A stretch of DNA of 10,401 bases from Pseudomonadota bacterium (lineage in GTDB: Bacteria > Pseudomonadota > Alphaproteobacteria > UBA8366 > JADFVY01). The notes below the pieces were generated by a model. That model had not been told where the DNA came from. It made no database searches and was given only the letters and a program-made list of their open reading frames with translations. How positions within the stretch are numbered: the first letter of the stretch is position 1; each line of letters begins with the position of its first letter. Positions 7,379 to 10,401 of this stretch are shown here, in pieces. The position numbers and the translations under genes are program-made. The DNA is taken from positions 1-10,401 of the forward strand of contig JADFVY010000545.1 in NCBI GenBank assembly GCA_015222795.1, written 5' to 3'.

Positions 7379-7613
7379 AACCGCCCGAGCCCCTGAGAAC
7401 CGAGTCCCGGAATCGTGTGCGGCAGTCTGCAAGGCGCCAATTGCGTTTCCAGTCGGATGGCGGTCCTGGCATAACCCTGGCCCACAGGAATCTCGGGGCC
7501 GGGGAGTCGGTCAGGAATCGCGCGGCGGCTTCCAGTTCCTCCGGGCGGGAAATGGTCAATGTCGCGGATATGCCCGCGCCAACCACAAATACGTCGAAAC
7601 TACTTGCTGTCAT
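7377..7613 (-). pseudogene. Short fusion-like ORF: FAD-enzyme-like start, TPP-enzyme-like tail
   Basis: A 78-residue ORF from ATG 7613, with AAGGGG 7 bases before it as a passable ribosome-binding site. Residues 1-15 (MTASSFDVFVVGAGI) look like the start of an FAD/NAD Rossmann oxidoreductase, but the following glycine-rich turn and rest of that domain are absent. From about residue 12 the protein instead resembles the C-terminal end of thiamine-diphosphate enzymes of the phosphonopyruvate/sulfopyruvate decarboxylase kind. The pattern is TI..PEEL.AA..L, then P.FLWARVMPG, then a CR.RFR..L tail. The simplest reading is a deletion that joined the start of one gene to the end of another, leaving a remnant. 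It may still be translated. The family matches are from memory of motifs only, so a chance resemblance or a true small gene remains possible. It lies in an otherwise gene-free stretch between the chemoreceptor and rpmB. Confidence 0.45.
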
Positions 7614-7704
7614 TCTCAAGCCCCTTTATCCGCAGGCGCGGTTTCGTGCGACGCCGCTAGATGCCCGTCAACAGCGGGCGCGGCAAAATGGTGTGAATGC
7701 GCCC

Positions 7705-7734
7705 TTGACGGCGCCCCCCCTCCTGCACTAAATA
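7705..7734 (+). promoter_or_regulatory. Promoter of rpmB
   Basis: TTGACG (7705-7710), 18 bases, then TAAATA (7729-7734). A start near 7741 gives a leader of about 58 bases. The leader carries the near-palindrome GCGAAG-G-CTTCGC (7749-7761). Confidence 0.65.
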
Positions 7735-7798
7735 TGCGCGCCTGCTGGGCGAAGGCTTCGCTCGGCGACCGTATTTTATTGTCAAGGACACGAGAATC

Positions 7799-8089
7799 AT
7801 GGCTCGACGCTGCATCGTTACGGGCAAGGGTGTGCAGACTGGCAACAATGTCAGTCACGCCAACAACAGAACCCGCCGTCGCTTTCTGCCTAACCTGCAG
7901 AAGGCTTCGCTGCAAAGCGAAGTGCTGGGCGAGAACGTCCGGATGCGCATCACGACAAGTGCGCTGCGCACCATCGAGAAAAATGGCGGGCTTGATTCAT
8001 GGCTGCTGGGTACCTCCAACGCCAAACTGACGGACGAGGCGCGCAAGCTGAAGCGCCGCATCGTAAAGAAGGCGGCCTCCGCGGCCTGA
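7799..8089 (+). CDS. rpmB: 50S ribosomal protein L28
   Basis: A large-subunit ribosomal protein of 96 residues, the normal length for the alphaproteobacterial form. The N-terminus MARRCIVTGKGVQTGNNVSHANNRTRRRFLPNLQ is the family signature. The lysine- and arginine-rich tail (ARKLKRRIVKKAASAA) fits rRNA binding. AAGGA (7784-7788) lies 10 bases before the ATG. Only one cysteine is present, so this is the zinc-free type. The gene has its own promoter and terminator and is not joined to rpmG. It lies near cobT, an arrangement I recall as common in alphaproteobacteria, though here two other genes lie between them. Confidence 0.98.
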   Translation: MARRCIVTGKGVQTGNNVSHANNRTRRRFLPNLQKASLQSEVLGENVRMRITTSALRTIEKNGGLDSWLLGTSNAKLTDEARKLKRRIVKKAASAA

Positions 8090-8121
8090 CCCTTCGGCAA
8101 AACCGGCATTTTTCGGACAAG

Positions 8122-8143
8122 CCCGCGATTTCGCGGGTTTTTT
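8122..8143 (+). terminator. Intrinsic terminator of rpmB
   Basis: CCCGCG (8122-8127), loop ATTT, CGCGGG (8132-8137), then six T residues (8138-8143). This is the clearest terminator in the window, 33 bases after the rpmB stop. Confidence 0.93.
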
Positions 8144-8222
8144 CGCATTTTGGAACTGTTTTTCGGGGCTTTCAGTGACATATGTACATTAAATCTTAGA
8201 GGTTTAGCGTGCATTCTTCCCG

Positions 8223-8825
8223 ATGGTGGAACCCGAAAAAGGCGGCGGGATATTGGATAAGGCGAAATTTGAGATCAATGCTGCTCTGGCGGAAGAGTGG
8301 GGCACCGACGGCGAAGAAGGCAATCCGTCGGAGGACTGGCCCTATAGCCTGGAGTATTGGGGTATAGCCCAGGGCTGGACGCTGTATCGTTTTTCCGATG
8401 GCAGGGTTACGCGCTATGCCGGCTATGCGACGGACGTCGGAGTCATCTCCGGACCGGTTGCCGACATGACCCTTGACGACCTGTCCGACGAGTTTCGTGG
8501 CGGCGAGTGGATGTACGAAAAAGGGCCGGTTGAACTGGAAGACGAAGCCAAGGATGCGAACGGCGCCGTCCCGTCCCAGGAAGACCGGTTGGCCGCAGTC
8601 GACGATCTGGCGTGCGAGGCGCGGGGGTTCGATGGTGAGTATGCTATTCTTCGTGGCTATTATCTGGTGGAAACGAAAGGCCATGTCGCGCTGATCCGAC
8701 CGCATCGAAGCCGTGGCGAGGCGTTGGTGATTGGCACGAATATGGAGCCAATCTCGATCGGGTTCCAGAAAGCCACGCCGGACCGGCGCCTCTGCATCGC
8801 TCTGGCCCGCCAATTGCCGGTCTGA
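8223..8825 (+). CDS. Hypothetical protein of 200 aa, no recognised family
   Basis: I do not recognise this protein. It has 200 residues and is acidic overall, most strongly in the first 120. There is no signal peptide or membrane segment, so it is probably cytoplasmic. Aromatic residues are frequent at 39-66 (DWPYSLEYWGIAQGWTLYRF, then YAGYA). The second half has beta-strand-like stretches (EYAILRGYYLVETKGHVALI and EALVIGTNMEPISIGF). ATG 8223 is the first possible start in this frame after a TAG at 8205-8207, and it has no good ribosome-binding site. AGAGG lies about 19 bases upstream, which is too far. TTG 8253, with an AAGGCGG-like site before it, is a possible alternative that would remove ten residues. 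It is isolated between the rpmB terminator and the promoter of the next gene. Length, open frame and codon use resembling neighbours support a real gene. Confidence 0.7.
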   Translation: MVEPEKGGGILDKAKFEINAALAEEWGTDGEEGNPSEDWPYSLEYWGIAQGWTLYRFSDGRVTRYAGYATDVGVISGPVADMTLDDLSDEFRGGEWMYEKGPVELEDEAKDANGAVPSQEDRLAAVDDLACEARGFDGEYAILRGYYLVETKGHVALIRPHRSRGEALVIGTNMEPISIGFQKATPDRRLCIALARQLPV

Positions 8826-8894
8826 CGTGTGACGGGTTATGCTTCGCGTGGAGTAGCAAACGCCGGTTACGACCAGGTAATCGCAAATCGCGTC

Positions 8895-8924
8895 TTGAAG
8901 TTCCTCGGCGAAAGCCTGTAGAAT
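8895..8924 (+). promoter_or_regulatory. Promoter of the DUF2937-like gene
   Basis: TTGAAG (8895-8900), 18 bases, then TAGAAT (8919-8924). A start near 8931 would leave only about 15 bases of leader, just enough for the GGGGGA ribosome-binding site (8934-8939), which is 6 bases before the GTG. Confidence 0.5.
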
Positions 8925-8945
8925 CGGGCATATGGGGGATATTCG

Positions 8946-9557
8946 GTGATCAAAAAACTTTTGGTTTTATGTGTTGGGCTGGTTTGCGGCGCCGGCGCCT
9001 CTCAGGGACCGGAATTTACGCAGCAATATTTGCAGCGTCTTGGCGGCTGGGTGGATTCCTATCAGGACATGGTTGGCCGGCTGGACTTGCGCGCCAAACA
9101 GTTTGATTTGACCCGCGAGCAATACATCGCCGCGCTGTTGGCCAGCACCGACCCCAAGGTCAGGAAAGAGGCCGCCAATATAGAAACCTGGCCGGTTTAT
9201 CTGAAAAAATATACCGAGATGCAGAAGATGCTGCAGAATGGCGCTTCCTGGGAGCAACCGTTCACGCTGTTGAAAAACTATAACGATCCCGCATTCAGCC
9301 CAATCATTCAGGCAACCCTGGCCGAATACAAGCCGGGTGCCCCGATTACCAGCGAAGGCGCGGTATTCGGTGGCGCCGGATTCATCGGTGGCTGGCTGTT
9401 GACCGCCATTGCCGCCGCCATGCTAGGCGCGCCCATAAACATGATCCGCCGCCGCCGCGAAAAACCGAAAAACCTGCCGAAACTCGTTATGCACAGCGTA
9501 AACGACCCCGCGCCAACAGTGGAAATCCCCGAACCCGCGCCAGCCGAGGAAACCTAG
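8946..9557 (+). CDS. DUF2937-like membrane protein
   Basis: A 203-residue predicted inner-membrane protein. It has a hydrophobic N-terminal segment (about 4-18), a helical middle region and a second membrane segment at about 140-166 (VFGGAGFIGGWLLTAIAAAMLGAPINMI). A positive cluster RRRREKPK follows, then a short Pro/Glu-rich cytoplasmic tail. The SQGPEFTQQYLQRLGG block right after the first segment is what I recall as the DUF2937 signature. This arrangement puts residues about 20-139 in the periplasm. I accept GTG 8946 because GGGGGA lies 6 bases before it and the hydrophobic segment starts at once. No enzyme motif is visible and the family's function is unknown to me. The gene ends against cobT, with the two stop codons overlapping in CTAG. 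Confidence 0.75.
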   Translation: MIKKLLVLCVGLVCGAGASQGPEFTQQYLQRLGGWVDSYQDMVGRLDLRAKQFDLTREQYIAALLASTDPKVRKEAANIETWPVYLKKYTEMQKMLQNGASWEQPFTLLKNYNDPAFSPIIQATLAEYKPGAPITSEGAVFGGAGFIGGWLLTAIAAAMLGAPINMIRRRREKPKNLPKLVMHSVNDPAPTVEIPEPAPAEET

Positions 9558-10401
9558 CGCCTGTTCGCCGCGATTCGCCTGGCCGGTCCGGCGCGGCGCG
9601 CGACCACATCCTCGTCGAACAGTTCGGTCAGTTTTTCCATCATCGTGCCGCCCAGTTGCTCGACATCCATGATCGTGACCGCGCGGTGGTAATAGCGGGT
9701 GACATCGTGGCCAATGCCGATGGCGACCAGTTCGACCGGCGAGCGGGTCTCGATATAGTCGATGACGTCGCGCAGATGGCGCTCAAGGTAATTGCCGGAA
9801 TTGACTGACAGCGTCGAATCGTCGACCGGCGCGCCGTCGGAAATCACCATCAGGATGCGGCGCTGCTCGGTGCGCGCGATCAGGCGGTTATGGGCCCACA
9901 TCAGCGCCTCGCCGTCGATATTTTCCTTCAGTAACCCCTCGCGCAGCATCAGTCCCAGATTCTTGCGGGCGCGGCGCAAGGGCGCGTCCGCGGTTTTGTA
10001 GATGATATGGCGCAGGTCGTTCAGGCGGCCCGGGTTGCCCGGCTTGCCGTCGGCGATCCATTGCTCTCGTGCCTGCCCGCCCTTCCAGGCGCGGGTCGTA
10101 AAGCCAAGTATCTCCACCTTGACGCCACAGCGTTCCAGCGTGCGGGCCAGGATATCGGCGCTCATCGCGGCGATGGCGATCGGCCGGCCGCGCATCGAGC
10201 CTGAATTGTCCAGCAGCAGCGAGACCACGGTGTCGCGGAAGTCGGTATCGTTTTCCTGTTTGAACGACAGCGGCGTCAGCGGGTTGGTGATAATCCGGTC
10301 GAGGCGCGCCGTATCCAGCATGCCTTCCTCCAGATTGAAATCCCACGACCGCGTCTGCTTGGCCAGCAGGCGGCGCTGCAACCGGTTGGCCAGCTTGCCG
10401 A
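9554..10401 (-). CDS. cobT: Aerobic cobaltochelatase subunit CobT, C-terminal part
   Basis: CobT works with CobN and CobS (an AAA+ ATPase) to insert cobalt into hydrogenobyrinate a,c-diamide in the aerobic B12 pathway. The frame is open at the right edge. 281 residues of a protein usually near 600-630 are visible, so the acidic middle and N-terminal part lie beyond the window. The start of the visible part, KLANRLQRRLLAKQTRSWDFNLEEGMLD, matches the CobT block just before the von Willebrand A domain. The metal-binding MIDAS motif DNSGS is at 10196-10210. Further VWA-type blocks are ILGFTTRAW, ISDGAPVDDSTLSVN (with SDGAP) and VELVAIGIGHDVTRYY. The stop is a TAG inside CTAG, shared with the convergent gene. 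The N-terminal partner cobS would normally be upstream, outside this window. Identity is secure at the subfamily level. Confidence 0.93.
   Translation of the reverse strand, partial: GKLANRLQRRLLAKQTRSWDFNLEEGMLDTARLDRIITNPLTPLSFKQENDTDFRDTVVSLLLDNSGSMRGRPIAIAAMSADILARTLERCGVKVEILGFTTRAWKGGQAREQWIADGKPGNPGRLNDLRHIIYKTADAPLRRARKNLGLMLREGLLKENIDGEALMWAHNRLIARTEQRRILMVISDGAPVDDSTLSVNSGNYLERHLRDVIDYIETRSPVELVAIGIGHDVTRYYHRAVTIMDVEQLGGTMMEKLTELFDEDVVARRAGPARRIAANRR

Noticed and set aside
7616..7915. 99-codon minus-strand frame over the rpmB promoter and start
   Set aside because: It overlaps the certain rpmB gene and shows no family features or ribosome-binding site.

Overview
The window reads as chromosomal DNA of a GC-rich alphaproteobacterium, most likely Rhodospirillales-like. 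The clearest evidence is an alphaproteobacterial-type ribosomal protein L28, an aerobic-pathway CobT cobaltochelatase subunit, a MeaB GTPase, an acetyl-CoA synthetase and a classical chemoreceptor. No phage, transposon, CRISPR, tRNA or rRNA was seen. Most of the window is ordinary core genome, and I found no obvious defence or mobile system.

Left part (1-2667): the 3' half of acetyl-CoA synthetase (+) ends at an intrinsic terminator. A long inverted repeat of dispersed-repeat type follows. Then comes a membrane-anchored helical-repeat (TPR-like) protein on the minus strand. It is divergent from an M50 (site-2 protease-like) membrane metalloprotease gene across a gap of about 110 bases.

Middle (2668-5554): the M50 gene is followed by a VOC-fold (glyoxalase-like) gene and meaB, which overlap by an ATGA and are surely co-translated. 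A strong -35 box and a dyad lie directly against the VOC ATG and suggest a leaderless transcript. Next is a tiny, very acidic 63-residue protein with a strong ribosome-binding site and its own terminator. After it lies an AT-rich promoter region containing a perfect DnaA-box sequence.

Right part (5555-10401): a complete two-TM methyl-accepting chemotaxis protein is followed by a hairpin it shares with a convergent short ORF. That ORF looks like a fusion remnant, with an FAD-enzyme-like start joined to a TPP-enzyme-like tail. Then come rpmB with a good promoter and terminator, an unrecognised 200-residue protein, a DUF2937-like membrane protein, and the C-terminal part of cobT on the minus strand. 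The last two genes share the four bases CTAG as overlapping stop codons.

Two genes touch B12 biology, though not in one operon. CobT takes part in cobalt insertion, and MeaB protects or loads the adenosylcobalamin-dependent methylmalonyl-CoA mutase. With acetyl-CoA synthetase they fit a short-chain acyl-CoA (acetate/propionate) metabolism. That link is an inference from gene identity, not from gene order.
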